Notes under the pieces: generated by a model | Seen by the model: only the letters and a program-made list of their open reading frames with translations | Told to the model about the DNA's origin: nothing | Databases searched by the model: none | Shown here: in pieces, positions 8,961 to 17,327 of the stretch | Position numbering within the stretch: the stretch's first letter is position 1 | Layout: every line of letters starts with the position of its first letter | Program-made: the position numbers and the translations under genes | Source of the DNA: Bradyrhizobium yuanmingense | Lineage (GTDB): Bacteria > Pseudomonadota > Alphaproteobacteria > Rhizobiales > Xanthobacteraceae | Assembly (NCBI RefSeq): GCF_029167105.1 | Contig: NZ_JARFML010000013.1 | Span: 124,001-188,000, forward strand | DNA length: 64,000 bases | Reading direction: 5' to 3'

Positions 8961-8988
8961 GGCCGCGCTTCTCGCTGGCTGCGCGGCC
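8961..8988 (+). terminator. GC-rich hairpin between NDH-2-like and MBL genes
   Basis: GGCCGCGC and GCGCGGCC form an 8-bp perfect stem with a 12-nt loop, 18 bp after the stop codon. No T-run follows, so it may be a Rho-independent-like pause, an mRNA end stabiliser, or a processing signal. Confidence 0.45.
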
Positions 8989-9039
8989 AGCTCAACCGAG
9001 ACCAGCCAGTAGCCTTGAACATGAAACAGGAGATCGAAC

Positions 9040-9969
9040 ATGGACGTAGACACGAGCCTTGCCAACACCTCACACCGCAGTGGACCGGGGTCCAACGAAT
9101 TGGTTCCGTCGCGCTACGCGGTGCAGGTCGGCGACATTGACGTGCTGGTCGTCAGCGACGGCGTGCTACCGCTCCCAACCGCAATGTTGGCACACAACGT
9201 GGACCCTACCTTCCGGGCAACCTGGCTGAAAGACATGTTCCTGCCGCCCGACGCTTACGATTGGGCGCTGAATGTGGTCGTGGTGCGTAGCGGCGACCGG
9301 ACCATACTCGTCGATGCTGGGCTGGGGCTCGACCCGGACTTGCACTTGCCGCGCGCCGGGCAATTGATCAAGCGACTGAAGGCCGCCGGCATCGATCTTG
9401 CGTCCGTGACCGACGTGGTGCTGACCCACATGCACATGGACCACATCGGTGGGCTGCTCGTCGAAGGGGTCAAGGAACAGCTACGTCCGGACCTGCGGAT
9501 CCACGTGGCGGCCGCCGAGGTCAAGTTCTGGGAGGCGCCCGATTTCTCCCACGTCTCCATGCCGCCGGGCTTCCCGGATGCGCTTCGATCGACGGCCAAG
9601 CGGTTCGTGAAAGAGTACCGCAGCCAGCTACTGCCGTTCGAGGAGGAGTACGAGCTGGCACCGGGAGTGGTCGTCACTCGCACCGGTGGCCACACCCCCG
9701 GGCACAGCGTGGTCCGCGTGGCGTCCGGCGGCGACCGGCTGACGTTCGCCGGCGACCTCGTGTTCGCGGTCGGGTTCGAGCACCCCGACTGGTACAACGG
9801 CTTCGAACACGATCCCGAGGAGTCGGCCCGCGTTCGTATCAGTCTTTTGCGGGAACTGGCTGAGACCGGTGGACTGCTGGTGGCCACTCACCTGCCGTTC
9901 CCGTCCGTCGGACATGTGGCAGTCGACGGCGACGCCTTTCGCTGGGCGCCGGTCTTCTGGGACTACTGA
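9040..9969 (+). CDS. MBL-fold metallo-hydrolase
   Basis: A 309-residue metallo-beta-lactamase-fold enzyme without signal peptide. The zinc motif THMHMDH lies at ~127-133, with GHTPGH (~217) and the later GD and H ligands. The sequence style (SDGVLPLP, FLPPDAYDWALN, DAGLGLDPDLHLPRAG) matches the quorum-quenching lactonase-like and arylsulfatase-like MBL branch, but substrate cannot be assigned. AGGAG precedes the ATG at 9040. It is co-directional with the NDH-2-like gene. Confidence 0.87.
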   Translation: MDVDTSLANTSHRSGPGSNELVPSRYAVQVGDIDVLVVSDGVLPLPTAMLAHNVDPTFRATWLKDMFLPPDAYDWALNVVVVRSGDRTILVDAGLGLDPDLHLPRAGQLIKRLKAAGIDLASVTDVVLTHMHMDHIGGLLVEGVKEQLRPDLRIHVAAAEVKFWEAPDFSHVSMPPGFPDALRSTAKRFVKEYRSQLLPFEEEYELAPGVVVTRTGGHTPGHSVVRVASGGDRLTFAGDLVFAVGFEHPDWYNGFEHDPEESARVRISLLRELAETGGLLVATHLPFPSVGHVAVDGDAFRWAPVFWDY

Positions 9970-10016
9970 TCGCGCAGTTCGATCGAGAGGCGCCTCGTAA
10001 GCGCTTCATTCGGTAC

Positions 10017-10047
10017 GGGCCGCGTTACCAGCGCCGGAGCGCGGCCC
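10017..10047 (+). terminator. GC-rich hairpin after the MBL gene
   Basis: GGGCCGCG and CGCGGCCC form a perfect 8-bp stem 47 bp after the MBL stop. It lacks a clear T-run; a transcription end or mRNA-stabilising hairpin is likely. Confidence 0.45.
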
Positions 10048-10080
10048 GCTCACCCAAATTCCTCTTGGAGCTCGACCTCG

Positions 10081-10902
10081 ATGAAACACGAGACCGTGCG
10101 CGCCTCGCAGCTCAACGGCTGCGCCTTCTGCGTGCACATGCATGTCAAGGAAGCCACCCTCCACGGCGAGTGCGCGCTCCCGTTGATGACCCGGGCGCTA
10201 CCTGAGTGTCCGCTCAAAGATGCTGCCGGCTCCACGGACCAAACCACTCCGTACGGCTACGGATTTGCAAAAGCGATGTCGGGCGGCAATGGGAGCGTTT
10301 GCAAGGAAGTGTGGTTCAAGCATTTGCCCACCGCAAGCCTTTCGGCCTATCGTCAACTATTTGGGGTAACACCAAAGTTCGGAATGCCGCGCGTCGGATT
10401 CGTTTTCTCCGCACGCGACCTCGATAGGCCAAATCAGACGAGAAGCGACGTCTTGAGCGACATTTCGCTGCACTTCCTGCAAACGCGGCAAGGTTCTCGA
10501 GCGGCCAGCACCACATTCGACGTGCGGCGCATTATTTCTCGCATGATCGGCTCCGAACCGGTCAACCAGGCGGACGTCGCGGCTGAACTTTGCATAACGG
10601 TGAGAACTCTACAGCGCCGTCTGCGAGCCGAAAACACGTGCTTCGATGCCATACTGGACGATATTCGCCGCGGCCTGACGTCCGATTATTTGCGACAAAC
10701 CACGCTGTCTCTGTCGCAAGTCGCCGAACGCCTTCAGTTCAACGACACGTCAGCTTTTACCAGGGCATGTCACCGTTGGTTTGGATCTTCCCCAAAATCT
10801 GTTCGCCAGGTATTCTTGGCCGAAGACACGCAGCGACGACGGGAAGTCCATGGGTCCCTGGTTGGCGCGCTTGCTGACAACCTTAACCCGGTCGTTTCCT
10901 GA
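10081..10902 (+). CDS. Chimeric ORF: AhpD-like N-terminal scrap fused to a truncated AraC regulator
   Basis: Residues 1 to ~40 (RASQLNGCAFCVHMHVKEA) carry the CxxC-x3-H signature of the AhpD/carboxymuconolactone decarboxylase family, yet start in the middle of that fold. From about residue 75 it reads as an AraC regulator of the arabinose-binding/OruR type: WFKHLPTASLSAYRQLFG, then DVAAELCITVRTLQRRLRAE and LSLSQVAERLQFNDTSAFTRA. The N-terminal half of that AraC sensor is missing. The open frame probably arose by deletion joining two genes. Whether it is expressed is unknown; an active peroxidase is unlikely because most of AhpD is absent. Confidence 0.6.
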   Translation: MKHETVRASQLNGCAFCVHMHVKEATLHGECALPLMTRALPECPLKDAAGSTDQTTPYGYGFAKAMSGGNGSVCKEVWFKHLPTASLSAYRQLFGVTPKFGMPRVGFVFSARDLDRPNQTRSDVLSDISLHFLQTRQGSRAASTTFDVRRIISRMIGSEPVNQADVAAELCITVRTLQRRLRAENTCFDAILDDIRRGLTSDYLRQTTLSLSQVAERLQFNDTSAFTRACHRWFGSSPKSVRQVFLAEDTQRRREVHGSLVGALADNLNPVVS

Positions 10903-11302
10903 CGGCTCACCATGGAATATCCTATCGAAGGGCGGCCTAACTCGCGAAGCCGGCCCGTGGTTCTCAAGGGCCCCCGTTCGTGCGCAATTCCTCGCCGGCC
11001 AAAATTGGAGTGCAAGCAGGCTCAAATCCTGGCGGCGCAGCCACCGAGACCGACTCGTTCAAGTTGCGATCCAACCGAGGAATCCGATGCATCCACGGCA
11101 CCAGTGAACATCTTCTAAGTTGTTGACATTTCTTGATGTAACGGCCGGCGGCCTTGTCCAGCTTTGTTTGCGGACGTTTCACCCATTCGACTGAGATCTC
11201 GTTGCGGCATTCTCCAATTAAACCCGGACATTGCGCTTTTCTTTTTCGGATGCTGGACAGTCGAATTAGCGCTGACTTATTCTTGGTGGGGGAGGAGCCC
11301 CG
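10903..11302. other. 400-bp intergenic stretch before luxR-type gene
   Basis: No convincing gene is present. A 30-bp piece near 11014-11044 (ggctcaaatcc followed by ggcgcagcca) resembles a tRNA T-arm and acceptor end but lacks a matching 5' half. The right part probably holds the promoter of the LuxR-type gene; ttgttgacat at ~11120 could be a -35 element. Confidence 0.4.
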
Positions 11303-12079
11303 GTGCAAATCAACACAAGAAAGCAGCGTATTTTGTCCGGTGTCATCGGTCTGCTTTCGGCCGAGCATGGAACCGGCCAGGAGCTGAGGACCGTTATCGG
11401 GCCGTTGCTTCTGGAGCTGCTCGACGCCGATTTCTACGCGTCCTACGCGTGGAATGCGCAAAGACAGGCCTTCGAGTTCGGCGTCTCCGTCAATCTGGAC
11501 GCAGCGTGTGTTCAGACATACGAGCGCTATTTTCAGCACCGCCACAAGGAGCGACTGCCGCACTGGCTGCTTCGGGGTGTCCATCCCGTCAGCGCGCTCA
11601 TTTCACACCGCGAGCTGATGCGGACGGAAATCTACAACGAATTCCTTCGCCCGTTCGGGCACTACTACGGGATTAATCTTTTTGCGTTTGACGGTGCTGA
11701 CAGCATCGGCGACATCAGAATCTGGCGGCGGAACGGGCGGCCCGACTTCGGCCATACGGAGGTCGAACTTCTCAGGTTGATCGAACCTGGGTTTACCCAG
11801 GCCTTGAAACGCACCGCCCTCTCCGGGACGCCCGCAACACCGGCGAGAGAGCCGGCCAAATTATCGCCGCGCGAGGCGGCCGTGGCCGAGCTGGCCGCGC
11901 GAGGCCTCCCCGACAAGCAAATCGCTCGACGTCTCAACGTGAGTTTTGCCACGGTGAGGACGCATCTGGACAATACCTTCGCGAAACTTGGAGTTCGCAA
12001 TCGCACTCAGCTTGCGTCTCTGCTCCACAGTGCAGACACAACTCCCCACCCCCATCCCCATCGCCGCACGAGGCATTGA
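11303..12079 (+). CDS. LuxR-family transcriptional regulator
   Basis: The C-terminal LuxR helix-turn-helix is clear at residues 186-245 (LSPREAAVAELAARGLPDKQ, then FATVRTHLDNTFAKLGVRNR). The ~180-residue N-terminal part has no recognised autoinducer or receiver signature, and no phospho-accepting aspartate pattern is evident. GTG at 11303 is supported by GGAGGAG six bases upstream. The protein ends in a His/Pro-rich tail (TTPHPHPH). It sits 135 bp upstream of an ABC importer operon in the same orientation and is the natural candidate to regulate it; that is inference. Confidence 0.82.
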   Translation: MQINTRKQRILSGVIGLLSAEHGTGQELRTVIGPLLLELLDADFYASYAWNAQRQAFEFGVSVNLDAACVQTYERYFQHRHKERLPHWLLRGVHPVSALISHRELMRTEIYNEFLRPFGHYYGINLFAFDGADSIGDIRIWRRNGRPDFGHTEVELLRLIEPGFTQALKRTALSGTPATPAREPAKLSPREAAVAELAARGLPDKQIARRLNVSFATVRTHLDNTFAKLGVRNRTQLASLLHSADTTPHPHPHRRTRH

Positions 12080-12214
12080 GCACCTCGCACGCCCGGGCCT
12101 CGATAGCCCTTTTCGACCTGTTCAAATTACCAACGCGGAGTCCCCTCCCCAATCTTGGGGAGATGGTCGGCCTGTCGCGCCCTGATATCGTGCCGGCATC
12201 TCCGGGAAAAGCAG

Positions 12215-13165
12215 ATGTCGATGCGAAACACCCTTTCTATTCTCTCCAGAGCCGCATTGGCGGTAATCGCTGTTCAATTTGCGCTTGCCAGCATCGCCGC
12301 AGCGCAAACCAAGGTTACCATCGGCGTTCCGCCCGTACCCGAATTCGTACTGCCGATGATTGCGGTCGAGAAGGGCTACTTCAAAGACCAGGGCATCGAG
12401 GCGACGATCAGGATCATTCCGGGCGGACAATCGATGCCGGCGGCGCTTCAGTCCGACTCGCTTCAGGTCGCGGCGCTGAGCACGGCGTCCCTCATTCAGG
12501 TGACCGACAGCGGCCTCGATCTCGTCGTCGTTTCGGGCGGCGCGATCGCTTCGGTCGACGACACCAATTACGGGATCGTCGCTGGTGCAAATTCCGGCAT
12601 CGAGAAGCCGGAGGATTTCATCGGCAAGAAGATCGGGACTCCGGGGCTGGGGACCTTCTTCCACATCATGGCCCGCGAATGGTTTCGCCGGAAAGGCGTC
12701 GACTGGCGCAAGATCACGTTCGTCGAAAGCACGTTTCCGCAACTCGCCGATCTCCTGAAGGCACGTACGGTGGACGCCGTGCTCTCGACAAATCCCTTCC
12801 TGCAGCGCGCGGCCGCGCCCGGGATCGGCGGCAAGGTCTTCCATATCGCCGCCGATCTGCCCGATCGCCTGCCGCCCTTCGTCTATGCCAGCAGCAGAGC
12901 GTGGGCCGACGCGCATCGTCAGGCGGCCACCGGTTTCAAGCTCGCCATGGACAAGGCGGTTGCCTTTGAGCAAGGCGACTTGCCTGCCACCCTCGAGATT
13001 TTCGGCAAGTACGTGAAGATGCCGCCGGAGGTGCTGAAGACGCTGACCATCAACAAGCTGGACACGAACGTCACACCGCAGCAGGTCCAGCTTTGGGTCG
13101 ACATGATGGAGAAGCAGGACATGCTGCGGAACTTCAAGTCACCCGACGCGCTCTTTCGGAAATGA
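12215..13165 (+). CDS. ABC transporter substrate-binding protein, NMT1/SsuA-like
   Basis: A 316-residue periplasmic binding protein with a Sec signal (MSMRNTLSILSRAALAVIA, cleavage likely after IAAAQ) and the fold start VTIGVPPVPEFVLPMIAVEKGYF of the NMT1/taurine-aliphatic sulfonate branch. I chose ATG 12215, with ATG 12221 as alternative; the longer upstream frame has no signal-like start. Its stop overlaps the ATPase start by ATGA. The ligand is not predictable: this branch binds sulfonates, pyrimidine precursors, riboflavin precursors and aromatics. Confidence 0.87.
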   Translation: MSMRNTLSILSRAALAVIAVQFALASIAAAQTKVTIGVPPVPEFVLPMIAVEKGYFKDQGIEATIRIIPGGQSMPAALQSDSLQVAALSTASLIQVTDSGLDLVVVSGGAIASVDDTNYGIVAGANSGIEKPEDFIGKKIGTPGLGTFFHIMAREWFRRKGVDWRKITFVESTFPQLADLLKARTVDAVLSTNPFLQRAAAPGIGGKVFHIAADLPDRLPPFVYASSRAWADAHRQAATGFKLAMDKAVAFEQGDLPATLEIFGKYVKMPPEVLKTLTINKLDTNVTPQQVQLWVDMMEKQDMLRNFKSPDALFRK

Positions 13166-13965
13166 ATCACGTCAGCCCTCTCCTTGCGCCGGTCGATGAG
13201 GCCAGCGCAGCCCCTGCCATTGCATTCGACGACATCCGCCTCGAATTCGGCGGCAAGTGCATCCTCGAAGGGCTCTCATTCGCGGTCGCGCAAGGCGAAT
13301 TCGCCTGCGTGGTCGGGCCATCCGGCTGCGGCAAGACGACGTTGCTGCGACTGGTAACCGGGCTGCTGTCGCCCAGCCGAGGCGAGGTTCGACGCCTCGG
13401 AAACGCGGTGGACGGTCCGTCGCGCGAGGTTGCGATCGTGTTTCAGGATTATGGGCGCGCGCTCCTGCCCTGGCGGACGGCGGCGGGAAACGTGGGTCTC
13501 GCCCTGGAAGCAATGGGTACCCCGCGCCAAGAGCGCGCCGAACGCATCGACGCCCTGCTCGACAAGGTCGGCCTCAGCGGGCACGGAGACAAATATCCCG
13601 CTCAATTGTCCGGCGGCATGCAGCAGCGTGTGCAGATCGCGCGCTGTCTGGCCCAGGAGCCGCGCATTCTTCTGATGGATGAGCCGTTCGGCGCGCTCGA
13701 CGCACTCACCCGACAGGCCCTCCAGGACGAGATCGCGGGGCTCGTCAGCGACAGCGGAGCAACCGCGCTCTTCGTCACGCATGATCTCGATGAGGCGATC
13801 TATCTCGGCGATCGCGTGTTTGCACTCGAAGCCAATCCGGGCCGCCTGGCCGACGTCATCGACGTCGGATTGGCAAGGCCGCGCGATCAATTGCAAACGC
13901 GCGAGCATCCGGAATTCCTTCGGCTTCGCCACGTACTGTTCGACCATGTCCAGAAGTCACATTGA
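13162..13965 (+). CDS. ABC transporter ATP-binding protein (SsuB/TauB-like)
   Basis: The 267-residue ATPase shows Walker A GPSGCGKTT (~50), signature LSGGMQQRVQ (~150), Walker B ILLMDEPFGALD (~170) and the H-loop FVTHDLDEA (~205), the pattern of nitrate/sulfonate-type importers. ATG 13162 overlaps the previous stop (ATGA), so translation is coupled. It powers the two permeases that follow. Confidence 0.93.
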   Translation: MNHVSPLLAPVDEASAAPAIAFDDIRLEFGGKCILEGLSFAVAQGEFACVVGPSGCGKTTLLRLVTGLLSPSRGEVRRLGNAVDGPSREVAIVFQDYGRALLPWRTAAGNVGLALEAMGTPRQERAERIDALLDKVGLSGHGDKYPAQLSGGMQQRVQIARCLAQEPRILLMDEPFGALDALTRQALQDEIAGLVSDSGATALFVTHDLDEAIYLGDRVFALEANPGRLADVIDVGLARPRDQLQTREHPEFLRLRHVLFDHVQKSH

Positions 13966-14725
13966 GTTCCTGCTGTACGCTCTTCCGGCTTGGCTGGTGC
14001 CGCTCGGTCTCCTCGGCGGTATCGAGATCGCGATGCGCGCCTCCGGCATTCAGAGCGACGGCCTCGCGCTGCCAACCCAGATTGCAGCCGCTCTGGTAGC
14101 CGCCATTGGCGACGGCGAGATCTTCGTCCGCACAGCCGAGACGATCGGCGCGATCGCCATCGGCGTTCCCGCCGGGGGAATGTTGGGTCTGTTGCTCGGC
14201 GTATGGCTTGGCCTGTCCCCTCGAGCGGCACAACTCGCCTCCTTATCCATCGAGCTGTTCCGCCCGATCCCGCCGGTTGCCGTCATTCCCCTGACGATGC
14301 TGATTTACGGCCTCGGCATCCGGATGGAGGCCGCGATCATTGCCTTCACGTGCTTCTGGCCGATGCTGCTGCTGAGCCGCGACGCGGTCGTGAGCGTCGA
14401 GCCCCGCCTTCTCGAAGTCGCCCGGATGCTTGGTTTGCCATATCGGCAACGGATCACGAAGATAGCGCTTCCGGCGGCACTTCCGAGAATATTCACCGCG
14501 GTACGGCTGACGCTGGGGATCGCCCTGATCGTCGCGGTGACGACCGAGATCGCGGCTAACCCGTTCGGGCTCGGCTATGCGATCATTTCGGCAGGCCTGA
14601 GCTTGCGTCCCGAGGTGATGTACGCGTTCCTGATTTGGCTCGCTATCCTCGGCTGGCTGCTCAATGCCGGCCTGGTCGCTCTGCATCATCGCCTGTTCGG
14701 CGCCGCCTATGGAGACGTTGCATGA
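13946..14725 (+). CDS. ABC transporter permease 1 (BPD_transp_1, SsuC/TauC-like)
   Basis: A 259-residue inner-membrane protein with about six hydrophobic segments and the cytoplasmic EAA loop around LLEVARMLGLPYRQRITKIA (~150-170). ATG 13946 overlaps the end of the ATPase gene by 20 bp. The operon carries two different permeases, so the channel is probably a heterodimer with permease 2. Confidence 0.9.
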   Translation: MSRSHIEFLLYALPAWLVPLGLLGGIEIAMRASGIQSDGLALPTQIAAALVAAIGDGEIFVRTAETIGAIAIGVPAGGMLGLLLGVWLGLSPRAAQLASLSIELFRPIPPVAVIPLTMLIYGLGIRMEAAIIAFTCFWPMLLLSRDAVVSVEPRLLEVARMLGLPYRQRITKIALPAALPRIFTAVRLTLGIALIVAVTTEIAANPFGLGYAIISAGLSLRPEVMYAFLIWLAILGWLLNAGLVALHHRLFGAAYGDVA

Positions 14726-15480
14726 GCAACCCTTCTCTGCGGGCTGGATCGGTCCTCGTGACGTTCTCGATCTTTCTGCTGTGGCAGGTGACGACAACGA
14801 GCGGCCTGGTAAAGCCTATCTTCCTGCCGTCGCCCTCGTCGACCTTCAGCAATCTCTGGCAGGGTCTGACCCGGGGCGATCTCCTTGCTCTCACGGTCGC
14901 CACCATCGAGCGGATGATTTTTGGCTGGATGCTGGCCTCGCTCGGTGGCATCCTTCTCGGCGCCCTGATCGGCCTGTCGCCGCGCGCACGCTACTGGCTG
15001 ATGCCAACGCTAGAGCTGCTGCGTCCGCTCCCGGCTTCAACGCTTCTGCCCGTCGGCATCGCCTTGTTCGGCCTTCAGCCGGGCATGCTGCTCGGCATCA
15101 TCGCCTTTGGTGCGGTCTGGCCTGTATTGTTGCCGACCATTCATGGCTTCAGTGCGATTGATCCGCGCCTGCGGGAGGTTGCCAGGACTCTCGGCATTGG
15201 ACCGCTCGACTTCGCCATCAAATTCGGCCTGCCTAACGCGCTACCGGACGCCATCGCAGGGATGCGGCTGTCACTGACCGCCTGCCTGATCATCACCGTG
15301 GTCGGCGAAATGATCACGGCGCAAGAGGGCCTGGGCGCGACCATCATGATGGCTGCACGCTCCTTTCGCAGCACCGATCTCTATGCCGGGATCATTCTGC
15401 TCGGCGTCGTCGGCGCCATCAACAATACCCTGCTCGGCTTTATCGAACGCGCGCTCACGCCCTGGCGCGCCGGTCGCTGA
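14722..15480 (+). CDS. ABC transporter permease 2 (BPD_transp_1)
   Basis: A 252-residue permease with an EAA-type loop LREVARTLGIGPLDFAIKFG (~145-165) and multiple transmembrane segments. The start overlaps the stop of permease 1 by ATGA. It is related to but clearly different from permease 1; SsuC/TauC systems normally use a homodimer, so a paired permease set is a mild departure. Confidence 0.9.
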   Translation: MSNPSLRAGSVLVTFSIFLLWQVTTTSGLVKPIFLPSPSSTFSNLWQGLTRGDLLALTVATIERMIFGWMLASLGGILLGALIGLSPRARYWLMPTLELLRPLPASTLLPVGIALFGLQPGMLLGIIAFGAVWPVLLPTIHGFSAIDPRLREVARTLGIGPLDFAIKFGLPNALPDAIAGMRLSLTACLIITVVGEMITAQEGLGATIMMAARSFRSTDLYAGIILLGVVGAINNTLLGFIERALTPWRAGR

Positions 15481-15512
15481 TGACATGCGACATCTCCAGG
15501 AGGAACCCGTCA

Positions 15513-17291
15513 ATGAATGGGATTTTTGGCTTCAATCGCGAAACGACGGCCGAAGAGGTCCTTGCCGACATCGACCTGTCCGGTAAGGTCTATCTCGTGA
15601 CCGGTGCATCGTCGGGTCTCGGCCAGGAAACCGCTCGCGTCCTGGCATCACGCGGCGCAAGCATCATCATGGCGGTGCGCTCACTCGAGAAGGGGGAGGC
15701 CGCCGCTGCTGCGATCAAGTCGGCCATTCCTGACGCCAGGCTCGAAATCCGTCAAGTCGACCTCGCTTCCTTGGCGAGCGTGCGGGGGTTTACGGAAGGT
15801 GTGGCAGCTGGCTACAGCGGACTCGACGGGATCGTCGCAAATGCAGGAGTGATGGCGATCGACCATGCCCTCACGTCTGACGGCTTCGAGATGCAATTCG
15901 GGGCCAATCATCTCGGGCATTTCCTGCTCGTCAATCGACTGGCGCCGCTGCTCATGGCGCGGGCTCCATCGCGTCTCGTGGTGATGACCTCAGGCGCGCA
16001 TCGGCTGCACAATGTCGACCTCGACGACCCCAACTTCCGTCATAAACCGTACGACCGCTGGGACGCCTATGGTCAATCTAAATCGGCCAACGCCCTGTTC
16101 GCTCTGGCCTTCGACGCGCGCCATCGCGAACAAGGCGTGCGTGCGTTCACGGTGGCGCCTGGAATCATTACCGATACCAACCTTCACCATCACCTGACTC
16201 AGGGCGATTTCGCGCCGCTACGTGCCCGCCAACCCGAGGTTTCCAACCTTCCGCGCAAAAGTCTGGCCGCCGGAGCTGCGACGATGGTCTGGGCGCTGGC
16301 TCATCCCGAGCTCGACGGGCAAGGCGGCCGCTTTCTGGAAGACTGCGGCTTCTCCGAGGTGAACCCGGATCCGCGCCTGCCGAACGGGATCATGCCGTGG
16401 GCCCTCGATCAAGTCCACGCCGAGGCCGTCTGGGCCTTATCGGAGCGTCTCGTCGGCGAAAGTTTTCCGCGCGACGCCGCGGCCGGCGGTCGCACGGCAT
16501 CCGGAGCTCCGCCGTCCTCTGGTGCCGTGGCGAGCGGGCTCTCGGTCAATCGCCAGGCCAGCACGAACCGCCTGGTGGGGCAGACCCTGGAAATATCGCT
16601 CGAAGCCGACGAGAAGGCAGCGCTCGAATTCCTGGCCGATGGGATGTTGCGATGGAGCGGGCTACCTGGCCTCGCGCTGGATAAAAGCGGCCTGTGCCCT
16701 GTCGATGTGGTCGAGGCCGCGCCGGACGTCCTTCTCATCGTGGCGATGCTACCCCCGCGCACGCGTGAGACGATGGCCATTGTCCTGGACCTGAGCACTC
16801 ATCATGTCTTGTTCATCGTATCGCAACTCGCCGAGGATCTTCAGCCCTTCGCGAGAAAAACCCGTGTAACCCAGCGGTTCACGAAGGGACGGCTTCGCGG
16901 CTCCCCAACGCAATCCCCTGCCCCCGAGCCGACGCGCGATCTGATCGGAACACGAGCGATCTACCGCTACAGCGAGGATACGGTTTACGAGCACATCTAC
17001 CTGAACACGCGCTGGTACTCCTATCAGTGCCTGAAGGGCATGCGCAGGGGCGATTGCGGGACGGACGAAGCAAGCTATTGGAAGATCCGTGATGACGTCT
17101 ATGTCGTCACCTGGCGGGAGATCTTGATCGACCTCGCCGCTGCCTTCGTCTACGACATGAAAGCATGTCGGAGCACCGGCTGCGCCTGGGGAACACCAGG
17201 GGGATTGCCGGAGCCCCGGCACATCCTGACCGGAGCCTTCTTTGAGAAGCTGAGTGATGCCGGCTATCCAGCCGACATCGAGCTCGTCTGA
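15513..17291 (+). CDS. Fusion protein: short-chain dehydrogenase/reductase + MoaF-like domain
   Basis: Residues 1 to ~320 are a short-chain dehydrogenase: nucleotide motif TGASSGLG (30-37), NAG (110-112) and catalytic YGQSK (Tyr186, Lys190), in the retinol/protochlorophyllide-type branch. After a Ser/Pro-rich linker (~325-350), residues ~360-590 match MoaF-like proteins: an N-terminal strand set (RLVGQTLEISLEADEKAALE at ~355) and the C-terminal half with TRAIYRYSEDTVYEHIYLN followed by Trp/Tyr-rich strands. ATG 15513 follows AGGAGG at 15498, so I prefer it to the ATG at 15480 that overlaps the permease stop. Last gene of the importer operon, so it may act on the imported compound. 592 residues. 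Confidence 0.8.
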   Translation: MNGIFGFNRETTAEEVLADIDLSGKVYLVTGASSGLGQETARVLASRGASIIMAVRSLEKGEAAAAAIKSAIPDARLEIRQVDLASLASVRGFTEGVAAGYSGLDGIVANAGVMAIDHALTSDGFEMQFGANHLGHFLLVNRLAPLLMARAPSRLVVMTSGAHRLHNVDLDDPNFRHKPYDRWDAYGQSKSANALFALAFDARHREQGVRAFTVAPGIITDTNLHHHLTQGDFAPLRARQPEVSNLPRKSLAAGAATMVWALAHPELDGQGGRFLEDCGFSEVNPDPRLPNGIMPWALDQVHAEAVWALSERLVGESFPRDAAAGGRTASGAPPSSGAVASGLSVNRQASTNRLVGQTLEISLEADEKAALEFLADGMLRWSGLPGLALDKSGLCPVDVVEAAPDVLLIVAMLPPRTRETMAIVLDLSTHHVLFIVSQLAEDLQPFARKTRVTQRFTKGRLRGSPTQSPAPEPTRDLIGTRAIYRYSEDTVYEHIYLNTRWYSYQCLKGMRRGDCGTDEASYWKIRDDVYVVTWREILIDLAAAFVYDMKACRSTGCAWGTPGGLPEPRHILTGAFFEKLSDAGYPADIELV

Positions 17292-17327
17292 GACGGGCGG
17301 CAGGTTGATCAGTTCAGATCCACCGCC

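Noticed and set aside
11005..11045. tRNA-like 3' end (ggctcaaatcc ... ggcgcagcca) in the 400-bp gap before the LuxR gene
   Set aside because: The T-stem has a mismatch, no anticodon or D-arm is found upstream, and the piece is not shared with the fragment at 52719. Too weak to call.
12122..12973. 283-codon reverse frame opposite the NMT1-type binding protein
   Set aside because: Antisense shadow of a well-supported gene, without ribosome site or domain.
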